From NCBI RefSeq assembly GCF_000308835.1, contig NZ_BAGN01000039.1, positions 1 to 43,352 on the forward strand: DNA of 43,352 nt, in the 5' to 3' direction. The notes under the pieces were generated by a model. It was given only the letters and a program-made list of their open reading frames with translations, searched no databases and was not told the DNA's origin. This stretch comes from Nocardia vinacea NBRC 16497. GTDB taxonomy: Bacteria > Actinomycetota > Actinomycetes > Mycobacteriales > Mycobacteriaceae. The position numbers and the translations under genes were made by a program. Below, one piece after another: positions 42,036 through 43,352 of the stretch; position 1 is the first letter of the stretch; the number at the start of each line of letters is the position of its first letter.

Positions 42036-43064
42036 TCACACCCAGTTCTCGATCCAGTACTTCCAGATCACCGGCGCATAGGCGGCCAGGGGCGGCACCT
42101 TGATGTCCGTGCCCGCCAGTGCGGCGGTGGCGTTGCGGCAGTCGAACCAGCAGCTGAATTCGCTGTGCTCCAACACATCCTGAGGGACGCCGACGCGGGG
42201 GAGCAGCCAGCTCGTGCCGGGGACGCGCAGCATCATCTCCAGTGTGCGCTTGGGCATCACCTCCACCAGATGCGGCGCACCGGCCTCGTCGGCGAACAGA
42301 TTCAGCGCCTCGGCCGCGCTCTGTCGGCGCGGATCGGCCAGGTGGTAGGTGGTGTGGTTCGAGTCGGGCCGGTGTGCGATGTGGGCCAGTGCGCGAGCCA
42401 CGAAATCGACCGGGACCATATTGGTTTCACCCAGCTTCGGCACCAGCACCGGCAGGATCCTCGGCAGCTGCGCGGCCATCCGCAGCAGCCGGAAGAAATA
42501 GTAGGGCCCTTCGATTCGATCGATTTCACCGGTGCGCGAATGCCCGATCACGATCGAGGGCCGATAGATCCGCCAGTCCAACTCGGATTCGCGCACGATC
42601 TTCTCGGCCTCGAATTTCGCCCGCTGCATGGGCGAACTCGGCACCGGCCCCTCGTCGAACATGTCCTCGGTGAACAGGCCGCCGTCGAACCCGCCTGCCA
42701 CATCAACCGTCGAGACATGGTGCAGCAGAGTGGCTTTCAGCTGCTCCGCGACGTCGACGACATGCCTGGTGCCGCCGCCCCGTTCGGTGACGTCATAGCT
42801 CGACGCCAGATGGAAGACATGTTCGATCGACCCTCGATGCTCGGCGATCCACGCCGGATCGATACCGAGCCCGGGCGCGCCCATATCCCCGCGCACCGGC
42901 CGCACCCGCTCGCCACCCATCCACTCCCGAGCACAACAGGTGTACCGGTCCGCCGAATCGCCCCCCGGCCGGACCAGTACATGAATATCCCCATCCCGTT
43001 TCAGCAGCTCGGGAATGAGAAATCGACCGATAAACCCAGTTGCTCCGGTAACCAGGTAAGCCAT
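42036..43064 (-). CDS. Extended SDR-family oxidoreductase
   Basis: A protein of 342 residues with an N-terminal Rossmann fold (LVTGATGFIGRFLI, the TGxxGxxG nucleotide motif), GDM after the third strand, HLASSYD, and a substrate-binding C-terminal part. It resembles the NAD-binding-4 (fatty acyl reductase-like) branch of extended SDRs. The motif that is normally YxxxK reads MQRAK within SPMQRAKFEAEK, so the catalytic tyrosine is replaced by Met. It may have lost reductase activity or use another residue. The substrate is unknown. It is transcribed towards the transporter gene; the enoyl-CoA hydratase lies upstream on the same strand, 181 bases away. Confidence 0.8.
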   Translation of the reverse strand: MAYLVTGATGFIGRFLIPELLKRDGDIHVLVRPGGDSADRYTCCAREWMGGERVRPVRGDMGAPGLGIDPAWIAEHRGSIEHVFHLASSYDVTERGGGTRHVVDVAEQLKATLLHHVSTVDVAGGFDGGLFTEDMFDEGPVPSSPMQRAKFEAEKIVRESELDWRIYRPSIVIGHSRTGEIDRIEGPYYFFRLLRMAAQLPRILPVLVPKLGETNMVPVDFVARALAHIAHRPDSNHTTYHLADPRRQSAAEALNLFADEAGAPHLVEVMPKRTLEMMLRVPGTSWLLPRVGVPQDVLEHSEFSCWFDCRNATAALAGTDIKVPPLAAYAPVIWKYWIENWV

Positions 43065-43245
43065 AGCCGATCAACATAGTCGCTCGTGCGGTCGCGCTTG
43101 TGTCCGGGATCACGCTCCGCCGTCGGGACGTCGCTGCACCTGTGGGCCAGCTCGGTCCCCCGCGCATCACTCGCCAGGCAGCGGCAGCCGTGGGACGCTG
43201 ACGATCCCGGACCGAGCTCGGTCAGATGCCCGCTCGTCGACGAGA

Positions 43246-43352
43246 TCAGTCGGCGAAGACCGGCTTGCGCTTGGTGAGCATGGCGGTCGCGCCCTCGAAG
43301 AAGTCGGGGGATTGGAGCAGTTCGCTTTGGCCGCTCTTTTCGGCGGCGAGGG
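43246..43352 (-). CDS. Enoyl-CoA hydratase/isomerase, C-terminal fragment
   Basis: Only the last 35 codons are in the window; the gene runs off the right edge. The ending (SELLQSPDFFEGATAMLTKR, then KPVFAD) is the typical C-terminal tail of crotonase-family proteins, in which the FxEGxxAxxxKRxPxF pattern is conserved. The active site is not in the window, so the exact substrate cannot be judged. It probably acts in fatty-acid or related CoA-ester degradation. Confidence 0.8.
   Translation of the reverse strand, partial: LAAEKSGQSELLQSPDFFEGATAMLTKRKPVFAD

Noticed and set aside
40885..42081. 398-codon frame overlapping the Nramp transporter gene
   Set aside because: A shifted-frame shadow of the transporter with no hydrophobic or domain pattern of its own.

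Overview
The window is high-GC actinobacterial DNA, most likely from Nocardia or a close mycolic-acid-producing relative. The grounds are an antigen-85-type mycolyltransferase-like gene, a helix-turn-helix/DUF5753 plus DUF397 regulator pair, frequent GTG starts and large NRPS genes. The genus is inferred from gene content, not from a marker gene.

Left accessory region (1-4912): four copies of an imperfect hairpin repeat of about 75 bp surround a frameshifted DUF559-type gene on the minus strand. Next comes a DUF397 tandem pair, one intact and one with an in-frame TAG at codon 27. The intact copy overlaps the 3' end of an XRE/DUF5753 regulator by four bases. Divergent from the regulator is a compact set of three small genes of unknown function.

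Core (4913-39245): three collinear giant non-ribosomal peptide synthetase genes. By motif reading they are: NRPS1, A-T-C-A-T-C followed by a degenerate partial A domain; NRPS2, A-T-C-A-T-C-A-T-C-A-T-C-A-T-TE; NRPS3, A-T-C-A-T-C-A-T-TE followed by an acidic linker and an epimerisation-like domain without its catalytic histidine pair. That gives ten complete A domains, ten T, eight C and two TE. The second A domain of NRPS1 has a clear threonine code; the others are not confidently assigned. NRPS2 and NRPS3 both begin with an A domain and have very similar N-termini, so NRPS1, which ends in C plus the A remnant, could pass its dipeptide to either. This would give a seven-residue and a five-residue product; NRPS3 could also act alone on three residues. 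No MbtH-like protein, phosphopantetheinyl transferase, exporter or tailoring enzyme is in the window. Several short repeat families sit in frame inside loops of the C and A domains.

Right flank (39246-43352): a secreted antigen-85-family esterase/mycolyltransferase, a strong intrinsic terminator, an Nramp-type divalent metal transporter (mntH-like) that may be read from a leaderless transcript, a minus-strand extended SDR enzyme lacking the usual catalytic tyrosine, and the C-terminal end of an enoyl-CoA hydratase cut by the window edge.

All domain borders and specificity codes were read by eye and are approximate.
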